64,000 nucleotides of DNA. It comes from Chrysogorgia sp. JL179-B06. Lineage: Eukaryota; Cnidaria; Anthozoa; Scleralcyonacea; Chrysogorgiidae. The stretch spans positions 372,001-436,000 of the forward strand of contig JAYKKM010000066.1 of NCBI GenBank assembly GCA_035772405.1, given 5' to 3'. Of this stretch, positions 1 through 12,377 are shown in pieces. A model generated the notes under the pieces. The model had not been told where the DNA came from. It ran no database searches and saw nothing but the letters and a program-made list of their open reading frames with translations. The first letter of the stretch is position 1, and every line of letters starts with the position of its first letter. The translations under genes were made by a program, and so were the position numbers.

Positions 1-1
1 A

Positions 2-211
2 TGTATCCCAAGTATGTTATATGCTGCACCTGTACAAAAAAGATTGCCAAGTGATGGACTATGGAAAGATGAGAATATTGCAACATGGAACTTCATTATT
101 GTTCCCAGGACCCAATTAAGTGGTTGTCACTGGACCCTAGTTGGTGTTGATATGCAACAAAGAAAGATCATACATGTTGATCACCAATTGAAGTTGTGGA
201 TGTCAACATGA
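2..211 (+). pseudogene. Ulp1/SENP-like (C48) protease C-terminal fragment
   Basis: The frame is open from the window edge, so the 5' part lies outside. The peptide shows the core of a C48 cysteine protease: a hydrophobic strand ending in IIVPRTQLSGCHW, then TLVGVD and KIIHVDH. In Ulp1/SENP proteases the catalytic His is the one before Trp in HW, and the catalytic Asp lies at the end of the next strand (VDH here). The catalytic Cys region, further downstream in the family, is not seen before the stop at 209-211. Such proteases remove SUMO or similar modifiers, and copies are often carried by large DNA transposons. It is probably one exon or a relic of the element represented by the helicase and DUF genes that follow. 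A chance similarity is possible because the fragment is only about 70 residues. Confidence 0.5.
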
Positions 212-908
212 ACAACAGCTTTTTAATATGCCCACTATGCAAAGCCATTGTACAGTGATACCATTGGCAACTATGTCTCAATGTGAATTGTACAATTACA
301 TCCTGATCAGTAGTCAGTTTACTCCATACAGTGCACATGTGAAACATTTAAAACTAACAAATTTATGTTTTGAAGTCAAAGTTAAAAATCAGACTGCTTC
401 AAGAGTTTTACTTTCAGAAGAGAGTAAAGTAAACATGTGATGATGTAAATAAGAAACTATATATATATATATATAAACACACTCTAACAAGCAAATGTCG
501 AGAACAAAAATATTAAAGTGCTATACTGATAAATTTGAACTGAATGTGACTTAGATATGAATACCGTATACTATTTGAATATGCCCTATTTATAGTGCAT
601 ATATATCCTAGAGTAGTTTTAGACTAAGTACAGTATACCAGCAGTCCCAAATGCCTGTGTAAAGAGGTTAAAATGATGTGAATAAGAAAGGATATGTAAA
701 CACTGCATAATGTATTGATTCTATGTATTTGAGGTACTGCAAAGTGCATAATAGAGTAGTTTACTAGGTAGAGCAGTTGAAATTCCCCACGCACGTGGAC
801 TTACAGTATACCAGCAGTTCCAAATGCCTTTGTCTTCTTGTAGACGGTAACCATAAAGCGGATTGTTTTCATCAATAACCTGTCACGCGAATCGATTCCG
901 GCCATTAA
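212..908. other. No gene seen; AT-rich with a short direct repeat
   Basis: Only short reading frames without recognisable motifs. A 25-base phrase beginning CAGTATACCAGCAG occurs at 631-655 and again at 803-829 with few changes, together with a similar upstream TAGAGTAGTTT stretch, so this is an imperfect duplication of unknown origin. Confidence 0.5.
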
Positions 909-1357
909 CTCTTTCCCGACAGGCTGAAAAACATCAAAAATTGAACCACCACGTTGTTCTGTTGATTTCTCTTGAAATAACCATAACTGTTGCAAAAGCT
1001 ATACATTTTCTGGAAGCCCAATAAACCGGCTTTTACTTGTGCTTTTAAATTTCCTGAACAAAACACATTATGTTAATATAAATTAGCATTAATTATCATA
1101 AATCAGGTTGAAAAATTTACATTTTTCTAGAAAAGGCCATCTTGCACGCCTGCGTAGCATCTTGAAAACTCAAAATGCCACCAATCACACAGTTGTTTAT
1201 GAAATCAAATCAAACTTGGCGTGTGCGTGGATTTCATGTTCTCCTGGCGCTTGTCGAATTTCAATTTTTAATCTTGCGTTACCGTGTGCCGTGTTTTTCG
1301 ATTGACGACTTTGCGGGTCTTCAACGACCCGTTTTAACTGCGCCGGTCGGGAAAGAG
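909..1357. mobile_element. 449-bp TTAA-flanked MITE-like element
   Basis: The two ends are inverted copies: CTCTTTCCCGAC on the left (from 909) and GTCGGGAAAGAG on the right (to 1357), and the match extends to about 16 bases. Both ends abut TTAA (905-908 and 1358-1361), the target duplication of Kolobok and piggyBac transposons. No transposase is inside, so it would be non-autonomous. Confidence 0.6.
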
Positions 1358-1609
1358 TTAATTCGCCATCACTTCCATTTGGCGGTGTAAAATTATAAAA
1401 GTACTGGGGCGACGCGCGCTTATTGGTTGACAGTTTCAAGGTAGGCAATCAGAATTCCATACTCGCTGCATAGCAACAGTAAAGACCATCCGCTTGAAAC
1501 TTTTCATCGGACTCGAAGAGGACCAAGTTTCTTACCTTTTGATAGAGTTGGAGTACCGGCTATTGCGATAGGGGATGACGACATCCAGAAATCGTTCAAC
1601 AAGTCCTGA

Positions 1610-3302
1610 ATGGATATTTTAATTATTGTTGTATATGGTTCGCCTGAATGTATTCTGGTAAGCAAAACATGGGGAGGAATATTTGCTGATTCTACATTTC
1701 AAGAAATGTTGATTGGTGTTGCAGTAGATGAACCACACGTCATAGTTCAATGGTATGATTTTTTGTTTCTTTCACCTCACACAACATATTCACATCGTTA
1801 GTGTGTTTTAGTGTATAACAAAGATGTGTGAGATAAGAGTGTTATATAAGTTGACAAATTCAATACAATTGGGAGTTCCATATCAAAGATATGTAAGTCC
1901 TAGCTGTTAAGTTATACCCTATAAGCAAGCTGAATTTGGTTTTACTTTATTTTCTTGTTGAGAGATGAAAGAAAACTGCCATATTCGTTTTGTCTTAAAT
2001 AAGGTTCTGCTCATGCAGAGTATCTATAATGTATAAAAATTCATAAACATTGCCAGCTTTACACTTTCTTTCCTTATGTATAATTTAGTTTTTGTAATCA
2101 TTATGCTTTCTAGGGGCTTGGATGCTCCAAATAAAATGGCTTTTAGAAAATGGTATGGCTGTTTGGGTGAGATTAAATCCTTGATTCCGGAGGGCTGTCA
2201 TGTTCTTATTCTTATAGCAACAGCAACAAAAAATACAAAACAAAAAATTATGAACTCTCTTAATTTATCAGTGGAAAGTCTGAAAATGGTTGAACAGAGT
2301 CCAGACAGACAAAATCTCTTTTATACTTTGCAGTACTTAGACAAGAGCCAGGGTCTGGAGAATCAATTTGGTAAACTGATTGAAGAACTCAAAGAAAAAG
2401 GTGCAGAGATACCTAGGACAATCATTTATTGCCAGACACGGAAACAGTGTTCTATCCTGTTCCGTTTATTTGAGGTTTACTTGGGAAGTAAACTATTTTA
2501 TGGCAGTGTTAACCCACGAAATCGTTTGGTTCAAATGTACCATTCTGGAACCCCAACCAATGTAAAAGATCACATCTGTAATAATATGGCAGATGATAAT
2601 CAAATGCGTGTACTTATAGCCACAATTGCATTTGGGATGGGTGTAAAGTGTAAGAATGTTGGAAGGGTTGTTCATTTTGGACCATCCGAGAGCATCGAAA
2701 TGTATGTTTGAGAGTGTGGCCGGGCAGGAAGGGATGGATTGCCAAGTACTTGTGTTCTCCTTTACAACGGATTGCGTTCATATCTTTGTGACCAAGATAT
2801 GAAGCAATATCTCCAATTGGAAGGATGTCATCGGAAATGGATGATGACCCACTTTGGTTGTGAAGTTGATGCTTCAGATCTCGAGCTTCATGAATGTTGT
2901 GATGTTTGTCATAGCAGATGCGAATGTGGTATCTGTGGTGAGATATGGAGCACCAATCTCAGTGAAGATGCTAACCGTCGACCAGAGATGGTTATTGGTA
3001 ACCTTGGCCCATCAGGATTCCAACTTTCAAGGACTGTCACTACACCTAAAAAGGAACAGTTACGGCAGAAGCTTTGGTCCTTCAGACAACAGATGTTCCA
3101 GAAAGTAAATGTTGCCACTGCTGTGAGCTGTCCCAATGTTCTTATGGAATTCAATGCATACCACATTGAAAAGGTTGTTGAGAGCTGCAGCCATTTGTTT
3201 ACTTTCGGTGATATTTTTCATCATGTTGAGATTTGGTGGCACAGCCATGCAACTGGCGTGCTGCGGGCACTTAAAGAAACATTTGGGGATATTGGTATAT
3301 AA
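1610..3302 (+). pseudogene. RecQ-like DNA helicase, broken, multi-exon
   Basis: Exon 1 (1610-1752) ends in VDEPHVIVQW, a DExH-type motif II, with a GT donor. The second exon begins after the TAG acceptor at 2111-2113 and joins in frame. It carries motif III (LIATAT), a motif IV region with IIYCQTRKQ, motif V (VLIATIAFGMGV) and motif VI (GRAGRDG). A Cys cluster (HFGCEVD, HECCDVC) matches the zinc-binding subdomain of RecQ helicases. No Walker A exon is seen upstream. Breaks: TGA at 2709-2711, in frame, replaces the residue just before ECGRAGRDG; reading continues in the same frame to 3302. RecQ enzymes unwind DNA 3' to 5', but this copy cannot make a full protein. Neighbours suggest it was cargo of a large mobile element rather than a host repair gene. 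Confidence 0.8.
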
Positions 3303-4111
3303 TTACCCAGTCTTGACGAATCTCTGGATACCAGTGAATATTCTGACTGCGATCACATAAGAGATGACTCCACATTAATGGGCATGTATATGATACTAAT
3401 GATACAGGGCTGTGCGACTTCCTTTCAGATAGTCAAGAAACAGATGTTTCTGGTGAAAACATACATATTAGTAACATGTAAGTTGGTATAGACTTGAACT
3501 GTCTAAACATTTATATATTTTTAAATTATTAATATTCAGTGTGTTATGCATAGGAACTCTTATGGTTTCATGTGCAATTTTGATTTGATTCAAAACAAGC
3601 TGGTTGTCAAAGATCATTTAAATATAATGTAGTTTGACCTAGTGCTAGAACAAGTGCAATTTATTGCATATGAAACCATAAAATTAATTCTTACTAATTA
3701 TACAGATGCAAACTCAATATGGGCACTGATTAAATTTAAACAATTATATAAGTCTGCAGAAAATTTTAAACTTTAGGATGTGCTTCCAGAAAGAAGTATT
3801 TTTTCCACCCCTGGACCTATTACTACTGAAAGCAAGTTTTTCAGTACATATACAATACCAACTATGTTTTGTAAATAAATTATTTCCTTTTGTTTATGTT
3901 TACTAATCTTTTTGGGTAGATTCAGTCTGTCAAGTGCATAATCCCCTACCAGTACAAAACCTCGATTTTCATTTTTATATGTATAAAACCTACACTGCTA
4001 AACAAAACCTAAAATATAATAATAAACCTAAATACAGTATCTACAATTATATACATGAGCTACATTTAAGAATTTCAAACAGCCCATTCCAACTTCTCAG
4101 CTTATCAGTAT
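3303..4111. other. No gene seen
   Basis: AT-rich sequence between the convergent helicase and DUF6589-like relics. Short frames only, with no motif, inverted end or splice-bounded exon that I can support. Confidence 0.5.
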
Positions 4112-6720
4112 TTAACGTGCCCGTCTGCGCAGGATCATGTGCTTTTTGTGTGTGTTTATCCATTCGTACATTTTTCTCATATCAAAACCACTTATGAGAC
4201 ATGACTTCACACCATTATAAAAGCGATAACTTCTGCCAGGGGAGTGAGTAAACGCACTGTGAGATACCAATTGCTTGACAATCTTCCTTAGATCATCATT
4301 TGTTGGCTTTCGTGAATGCTTTCCTGATCGCTTAAAAACATGAAAGTCATCAAATACCTTCATCATTTCTGTCGTGATACCAAGAGAATGGCATATTCTG
4401 TCCATCGATTTCCTGGATGAATTAGGTCCTAAATTTTTAATTGCTTCTTTAACAGACTTGTTAAAAAATTCAAGCTGTAAATCAAGTGGAATGTGCCCTC
4501 CAATGCCTGGTTTGTTTTTAATGAACCTGTTCCAGATCAGAAGCTTGAGGGCTCAAAATACAATGCTTCTAAAGCATACTTAGACAATGCACCTACATTC
4601 TTCAGGTACATTAGGAAGAATTTCCAGCAGCGTAACACACGATCTCCGTCGCCCTCTGATATGGCATCAAAGAAATTGAGTATCAACATTCCATATTCCA
4701 ACAAGGCTTTTTGATATGCTATCATATCGTCATCATCTTCATCACTTGTGCTTGTGGTTACAGCCCGGGGTGTGTGCTTGGCTTCATGATCTTTCCTAAG
4801 CTTGCCATTGTGTGTGAATGATTTAGGACAACCTGAGACACCCTTTCCCCACAATCCTAACATAAAGCCTATCTCATCGGGCAAATATACGTTGTAATCT
4901 TGTTGAGCAAATGTCGAAAATAACCTGCCTGGTGGTCAATCTTATCTGTCAGAAAAACATTCAATGACAAGTTGACTCATACTGTAGGAATTTTGCATCA
5001 TTCAAACGTCTCCACTATATAACGGGTGTAATTAATATTCAGGTGAACCACGCCCTAATCACCAAGAACCACTAAACCCATACCTTTTTTTTGGGCATAC
5101 TGTAGTACTTCCACCCCCAAATGTAATCCTCAAGCCAAGTTTCACCCCTGATGGGTTATAATTTATTATGTTTTAATCATTTATAGACCCAAAGCGTGGG
5201 TAATTTTGATGAAATATTACCCCAAGGATATCATGCATGGTACATGAACTTGAATACCTTGCTGTAATACCCACCACAGTGGGGTATTTCACTTTAATTA
5301 GTTCAATATGCCATGAAGTGGAGGATAATTCTATAATAAGTTGAATGATCACATGATACAAATCAAGCTCTCTGGCTCGACAATGCCCAGTTAAGGTACA
5401 ATATTAGCCAGTGTAGATATTCCCTGTGTGCCAATCAGCAATTTCAAAATGAAGCCCATCAAGTCTTTCTTCAGGTGTGAAACCATTTGACAAAGACATA
5501 TGACCATTGACGGCTCGCTCTACAGTAAATTGATCACCAGTGACTCATTGTGACCCATAAACATTTTCTTCACCACTTTCTTTGTGTGGAACATAACTAT
5601 GAAGATTCTTCAATATTTCCAGGATTCCATCAGCACTGTTCTCACTCTCGTGTGGATAATACAAAGAAAGGTCTACAAAATAGAAAGTTCACATTTTGAT
5701 AAATTTTTTATACTGTACAGGTATACAGATTAGCTCATGCCATCAGAATTAAATTATTTTAATATAGGTCTTTAAGAAGAAACACCATAATATGATAATC
5801 ATACATGTATGTTTTCTATAATACCATGTATTTAGGACATTTAACTATGAACAACAGACTTTCCTTATATTCATGATAAAAAATGACCACACATGTACAA
5901 TTAAGTCATGTACTACTCAGTGATGTTAGTATTTGAAAATGAAGCCAAAATGTACTTGGGTATCTGCTTATATCAAATATCACCCCATCTGTTGTGTAAA
6001 TCACTAATTATTACAATGACTACATATACAGTATGGCCACCTTTTATAAATTTATAATATTTTGAAATATGTTTACCAAGGTTATAAATTACTATAAAAT
6101 AGAATGTTAACTACAGTAGGACACTTACTGTGTCTGTTTTCTTGTGCATTTCCTGTCTGTATTGATGAGGGATATGTGCTGTAGTGGCATCTTCCAGATA
6201 CTGCAAACAAGGTATGTTGTTGGTGATGATTCTTTCCACCAAAACTACATAGTTTTCTCTCTGCTTGGTGTTGTCATTATGTGTTGGGAGGCATTTACCA
6301 TTATCCATTTGGATGATACCATTTTCAGAAACATTGTCTGAAAGACCATATGAAGGCACTCTATTTTCAGTTGCCATAACTGTGACAACATGTTCATCGA
6401 TATTTTGATGTACTTCTGTCATGTAATGAACTTCTTTTCTATAGTCCAGGTTGTGAAAAGTAATTTTTCTTCCACAATCAGGTTTAATCAACAAATTTAT
6501 TGGTCGACTGTCGGTTGAAGTAGCAGTATCTTTTTTCAAGGCTTCTTGACTCTTGTTAGTGGATTTGCTGACAGATTTCAAGGAGTTCATGTATTCAGAC
6601 TGTTGCAATACAGCATTTTGAATACCTTTGTCGTAATCTTTCCCAAATTCATCTAATTTCTTATATAAGAAAACATGGCTAACTGTCAGCCGCAGTTTGC
6701 CAAGCCTTGCCAAGGTGTTC
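4112..6720 (-). pseudogene. DUF6589-like protein, broken, three exons visible
   Basis: Read on the minus strand. Exon A (6720-6129) contains LDEFGKDYD, KPDCGRKITFHNLDY, MTEVHQNIDEHVVTVM and TENRV, and ends at a GTAAGT donor. Exon B (5672-5420) contains GDQFTVERAVNG and NGFTPEERLDGLHFEIADWH, the most characteristic block of DUF6589 proteins. Exon C (4884-4112) contains NFFDAISEGDGDRV, WNRFIKNKPGIGGHIPLDL and KSMDRICHSLG, and ends at a stop at 4112. Breaks: TGA in exon B just before the GDQ motif, a frame change near 4540 in exon C, and no usable donor after exon B. The biochemical role of DUF6589 is unknown. The family is abundant in transposon-rich fungal and animal genomes and may be a nuclease or transposase derivative. 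Start not determined. Confidence 0.7.
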
Positions 6721-6967
6721 TACAAAATACATGTTCATGTAAACACACACGGAAATCGTAAAGATAATGATATGCATAATTTTTGAACAAGTCATGTCAT
6801 AGTGTAAGTAATATCGTGGGTGAAGTGAGATATGAAACAGTTGTAAATGGTTAGTCTTTATAGTTTCAAGAGTTCTTTTACAACTGAATTTTTCCTTGCA
6901 TAGGCACTTTATGGCATATGTTAACATATGACATATACATGTAGTGTTATTAATAGGCACAACTCAC

Positions 6968-8424
6968 TTAGTTGGGTCTTGAATAGTTCAACAGTTTGTT
7001 CTTCATCCTCGGTTAAATCCAAATCTTGTAGGCGACAGTAAATTGGATTTGGCAAGTACCACAAAATGCGAGATGCAAATCCTTTGCTGTTGTTGGTGTG
7101 ATCTTCGATGATAGGCAATGCAGACTGAGGCTGGGTGAATCCAAGTAACGTGAAGGATGTCTGATTGACACTATAGTTGGCATTTCTAGTTACTGAAATT
7201 TTTGTTAAAAAAGAGATATAATATAATACATTACATGATATAATTATGTAGATATAGTGTAGAATAATATGATGGTGGATGATAATAAGTCATATTTTGT
7301 GATAGAAATTGATCTGAATGTTGTGGAGAGAAGAATGAAGTATTCAGCATGGAACACATTTATGCAATACAGTAGTGATGTAAAATGTTAGTTGAGAAAG
7401 AGACAGTTTTATGTTGTTTAAAGTTTAAGAATGTGTTAATTGAAATGCATGAAAATTATAATGTTTACATTATCATAGTGTAGGAGTGAAGATTTTGTCT
7501 ACAAATGTGATAAGTTTGCAGGAATGTGTTCAGAACATTTTGAGTGCGGGGTAAAAATTTCGAGCAGCATATCGAGGCATAAGAAACCTGTAGGGCCCCT
7601 GGAAAATTTTGAAACGTAGAGGCTGTGAAATGGCATTTCCTGCATTTTGAGGAAAGAAAATGTTACATTATATAAAGTAGTTCAGAAAGTAGTTCAGTAA
7701 CGACATTGTTATGTAAACTAAACTAAATATAGAGTGATTTGTGAATATATTTTAGTTTGTTCTCACAAGACTGAGTAGTGTTGAGTGTTGATTGACAGTG
7801 CCCATGATACTGTATGGCACGGCAGCACTGAAAAACGTTACTGGGGGAAATTTTACTTAATGCTGGGTGGCAGCATGTACACCGGGTACACCTGGCAGTG
7901 TACACACCTCAAAGTTTGGTAATCTGTGAATATAGATATATGTATTGAGTGTATTTATAGTGTTTAATTGTTAACACATTTAACACATGTATGTATTTGG
8001 AAGATTGATATGAGTTATGCATAAAATGTAAGGGAATTTGTGTGGTAGGTGTGTGTGTGTTGTAATTAGTGACAATAGTGTATTAATTTAATAGGATGTA
8101 ATTAAATTTGTTTTTTGTTGGAAGAAACTGTAGTTTATGAACATATTGTGGCAGTATGGTATGTAAAGTGTATAATGTATAGTGAATGTGAATTTTGAAT
8201 GTATACATGCACTGTAGCTTACTTGTTTCTCTGTTTTTCGCCTTTCCTGTGAAAAGTTGCAGGAAGTCTTGGTATTCCCTATTGTCTTGAACAGAACCTT
8301 TAGACGCAGAATACATGTTCATTGTCGAGAACAATGAGATCAGCTCATCGAATAAACCATAAATTTTACCACCATTATTGGCAAAAATATCCCCAAATTT
8401 ATCCCATGTGCAATGGGGTAACAT
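6968..8424 (-). pseudogene. DUF3987-like (primase/helicase-related) protein, partial
   Basis: Two minus-strand exons join cleanly. Exon 1 (8424-8223) has NGGKIYGLFDELISLFSTMN and EYQDFLQLFTGK, ending at a GTAAGC donor. Exon 2 (7192-6968) follows an ATTTCAG acceptor and has TSFTLLGFTQPQSALPIIED and KGFASRILWYLPNP, ending at a GTGAGT donor. The order GKIYGxFDE, then a loading-strand FTLLGFTQP, then FASRxLW is what I know from DUF3987-type proteins, which sit next to primase or helicase domains in mobile elements. The N-terminal ATPase part was not found. The next exon downstream (from 6720) is out of phase and belongs to the DUF6589-like family, so I treat them as separate genes. The N-terminal start is not defined; no stop interrupts these two exons. 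Confidence 0.55.
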
Positions 8425-8885
8425 CAGTGTTTTACATGGTCTTTGTCCATCATTTGCCTTTTGTTTTGTTTTATTTTGTTGACAATGTCCTCTATAAACT
8501 TATGAAATGCGCTTTTGCATCTTCCTGAAATGAAGGAATAAAAATGTGTTGTAGTGTACATATAGGACAGTAGAAGGTAGAGTATGGAACTTCAATTGTT
8601 GGACATGGTGCTTATCAATGGTGGTTATATCAATGTTGAAATTAGTTGTAAACAAATGTAAACAAGTGTATGGTTTAATGGTTGTTGTTATTATTAGTAG
8701 TAGTACGAGAGAAAGAAGTAAAGGAACTTGGGTTATTTAATTGTTGAAGTGGCAATAAGAAAAAGAGTGAAATGTAAAAGCAACAGTATTTTGTGAGTGA
8801 TTTCACTATGGATATATTGCATTAATGTAGAGGTAGTATAGGAAGTAGAACTGTTTAGTTGTGGTGGGTTATTTTAATAATAATA

Positions 8886-8925
8886 CAGTCGGACCTCTAT
8901 CAAGTAGCTGTCTATTAAGCGGCCA
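8886..8925 (+). mobile_element. pogo/Tc1-like transposon end (CAGTCGGACCTC)
   Basis: The phrase TA-CAGTCGGACCTCTATCA followed by CTATTAAGCGGCCA is the typical outer end of pogo-like MITEs. I did not find the matching right end, so the element's extent is unknown. Confidence 0.4.
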
Positions 8926-9447
8926 TGTGTCAAAGTGCCAGAAATATTCCCTTTAATTAAGCGTATTGTTTGTTATAAAGCGTATTATTATTTGTTATTA
9001 AGCGTATTGTTTATTTGTATTGCTTTTTACCTGTATTAAATGGCGAGCGTAATTATTAGGCACTATTTTTAGTGGAAGAGGAACGAAACTAAAAGTTGAG
9101 CGAAATTAGAGAGCGTAGAACACTTGGTTGTTGTCAGTATATGTTTTTTATTGAACACAGTCACTTGAAACGTCACTCAAGTTTACAGGTATTCAAATTC
9201 AAAAACATTGAGAATATATGGACGATCATGATGGTGGTTTCCTCAGAAAAATTGTAATTTCTGGTTGATTCGGTTGATTGCTATTTAGTTTGGGACATGT
9301 CCAATGACTTAAATCCTCTGTCATTTGATTTGGTTAAAAATTAGTAATTTGAAAGTGTACTTGTTACTGTTATCAGTGATTTAGAATTGAATAAAAGGAG
9401 ATTTGACCAGATGCAAGGCGCATTGGCATTGTTGGCATTCCTCCGTT

Positions 9448-9715
9448 AAGTAAGTATTAGGCAATAGAGAAAAATGCAATTTAGCAATACGATAAATTCT
9501 GATACGATATACACACTTATCAGCTGATATATCGGTAGTTACCGATATTGGTCTGCAGGAATTCTTAACACTTGAATTTATGGCAAAACGTTAGTGTTAC
9601 TAGTAGACCAGTAACAGTCTAACAGAAACGTCTTTAGTAGGGATTAGACAATAGAGAAAAATGCAATTTTTAGCATTACAATAAATTCATATACGATATA
9701 CAAACTTATCGGCTA
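9448..9715 (+). repeat. Two imperfect direct copies of about 75 bp
   Basis: The block around AATAGAGAAAAATGCAATTT followed by a GATACGATATACA-like phrase occurs at about 9448-9525 and again at 9636-9715, about 188 bp apart, with small indels. Origin unknown. Confidence 0.6.
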
Positions 9716-11150
9716 CTTAGGTTTTCCTGAATAAAGATTATTATTGTGTTTATGATAGATTTGGATTTAGTGTACAGGTAGTAATACATTTATTTTGAAA
9801 AGTATCAATAAATAGCTAATGTTTGATCACTCAACATATACTGCGAGTACAATAACGTCATGTTTATCATGAATACAACAACATATATATACATAAATTT
9901 TTGAAGGCCGTCCAAACAAACACAATTGATCCTTGTGAGATCATGAGCATATGCGATATGAAATATGGAAATGCGTGTTGTTATATTGAAAGTTGCATGG
10001 CTGGTGTATTTCCACATTGGTCAGACAGTCTTGTCTCAGAACTTTTAAAATCCTGTTTCACACATGAACAGAACAGAACTACTGTAAGAAAAATTTATGG
10101 TTTTGTGTTTTTTCTGTCTTACTAAAAACACAAACACTTTGTGTTTATATGTGTGCTTGTGACCCGGGGTCAATTTTACCAGACCCATTATATCCATAAA
10201 TAATGACCATTCCCTAAGCTCCCTGCCTTGGTTAAGGGTGGAGCACAAAACTGGTAAATGACTGTGCGTAATTACCTCTTTTCGGGTGTATCGAAGGGAA
10301 AAAGAAGCCGCAGAGTTGCCTGCGGAGGAGGCTAATTATACCAATTCCGGTGCGTTTATATGGACAAGCAAGCCAGCGTGGCAAGATCTAGCTTGAGAGT
10401 GGCAAGATTTCGGTTAGTGGGTTGAAACATTTCTCATGCATATAAACACTCGCTATTAAACTTTGTCATTTGCTAAAATTTGCATAATACCAAACGTCAA
10501 TTTCAATTGTGCTGATGCTGCTTTTTCCTAACACCTGGAGGTCCCATCCAGGGGGTCCCATCCAGGGGGTGTGTGTTTATAGCGGCGGTAAGCGAGATCT
10601 CACCGGTGCGTTTATGGACAAACCATAGTTAATATTTAACTATGGACAAACGGGCGATCCCTGTCAGCGCGATTCAAAGGGATGCCGACGCCGTCTATTG
10701 TGAAATCATAGCCCGCTAACCGGGCTGGCTCATCTCTGTAATAAACACCCGCTGTTTTTTTCCGGAGTGGTCTGTGCGCTTGGCCTTTACTATCTCATAA
10801 ATTTTATTTGTTTTTTTTACTATTAAATTGTGTATGATCCGCGTGAGAGCCTGATTTGCTTGCGCCTTATATAAACAAGTAAATACAGCTGGCGCTGCCG
10901 CTAACATGCATCTGTTTACATATGCTTATTGCCGCCACGCCATATCGTGTATAGATATATAGAGACAGCGCGGTATAACACTACGACTTTTCGACTAAAT
11001 TTTCCGTGCTAGTGACAGTTTATGGTTACTGTATATTGTTCAATTTTATTTTATTGAATTTTGTTATATATATATATATATTATATATTTATTTAATCCA
11101 TCAGTTGCCGCTAGTTTTGATTCCAGTTAGTCAACTTTTATTGACTGAGC

Positions 11151-12350
11151 ATGAGCTCTAACAAACGTGGAACTGGTAGTTGTTCGAAGTGCCATGAAAC
11201 GTATTTCAACAGGTATAAGCCAAAAGAGTGCAACAGCTGCGGATTTTACATTGGTGGAACCCATACACCCAAGCCAAATAAATCAAAAACTGAAGTTCCT
11301 TCCGCCATTAACATAACAGAACAAATCCTTTCTGTGAAAACATCCACTCGAAATGACAGATGCTTCGTTTCTCGAGATCAAAGTGGTGTATGGATTTGCT
11401 TGCATGGCGCTTGCAAAGAAAAAAGAGCAATGTTTCACAACAGTGGAATATCTGAAACTTTTACTTGTGAACACATAAACCAAGTGATAGATAACACAAC
11501 ATCACCAATATGTTGTCGAAACATATCCGAAGCGACCCTGCGAGATTATGCATGCAGTGATTCCATTTGTCAACAGCTGGATTGTTGCACAAGAAGCAAA
11601 AGAAAACGGTTATTCTCCAGTTGTCCAACTGTCAGAAGAAAAATATGCAGTTTATGCCCATGCCACTGCCAGTAACCCACTGCCAGTAACCCACTAGGAT
11701 TTTGCCATGTAACGGTAAGCAAAGCAGGAAATGCAACTTGCACTGGTAAAGATTGTCATGGAATTATGTCCAAAGAAAAACACTCTAAAGTGAAATCGAT
11801 GTGTATACATCTACACATGTACAGTTTGTCATTGCGGAGTTTGCCTACCAACTCAGATCACCAGTCATCTAGTGACAAAATGGATGCTGCGCCCAAAGAA
11901 AATCCTGAAATTCCCGAGAAAAACGAGCCAGCAGGTCGAGCAACTACTTTGGAAATAGAGTGTAAAAGAAAGTTGCCTTACGTGTTTGAAAGAAATTTAC
12001 TGCATCAAATTTTACAACACGACGCTAACTGCATGATGAACCTTCCTTGCGGTTGGCCCAAACAGTTCGTCACCGAGGATGATCAATGTCAAAGATGCGG
12101 CTCTCCTCTATCCACCTATTACCCATCAGGGCAAGAAAGGATCATCGTATCTATCACGGAGCTAAATCCTTTCAAAAACATTGAAGTGAAAGTCTGCAGC
12201 AGCTCAACATGTAAGGCAATGCATCAGGCTGTTCCATTTGAAACAAGACACCCGCTAGGCGTTAACTCGGGCTACTTGTGTCATGGGCTACTGGCATTCC
12301 CACAGTCACCTGCAAAAGTATGCATACCAGATTCAAAATGGCCACTGGGC
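11151..12350 (+). pseudogene. Cys-rich, SWIM-like zinc finger protein, frameshifted
   Basis: ATG at 11151 opens a Cys-rich N-terminus (CSKCHETYF, ECNSCGFYIGG). From about 11557 the sense continues in the next frame (IPFVNSWIVAQEAKENGY, YAVYAHATASNPLGFCHV). A 14-bp tandem duplication at 11664-11691 breaks it again, after which the third segment has CTGKDCHG and SMCIHLHMYS, resembling a SWIM-type CxC...CxH cluster. Further on are CQRCGSPLSTYYPSGQER and NPFKNIEVKVCSSSTCKAMH. The last segment ends at a GTAAGA donor at 12351, so at least one downstream exon is missing. Cys clusters of this kind occur in KDZ (Kyakuja-Dileera-Zisupton) transposases, but I am not certain of that assignment. One frameshift plus the duplication make this copy inactive. 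Confidence 0.55.
11664..11691 (+). repeat. 14-bp tandem duplication breaking the Cys-rich gene
   Basis: The unit CACTGCCAGTAACC is present twice in a row. Counting one copy only restores the phase with the following segment. Confidence 0.85.
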
Positions 12351-12377
12351 GTAAGAACGGTGAGGTTCTTTCGTTGA

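Larger units (their letters stand above)
8425..11150. other. Intergenic, no gene seen; repeat relics
   Basis: No supportable coding exon. It holds a pogo-like transposon end at 8886, a 75-base direct repeat (9448/9636) and a 15-bp tandem duplication at 10541-10570 (unit GTCCCATCCAGGGGG). Confidence 0.5.
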
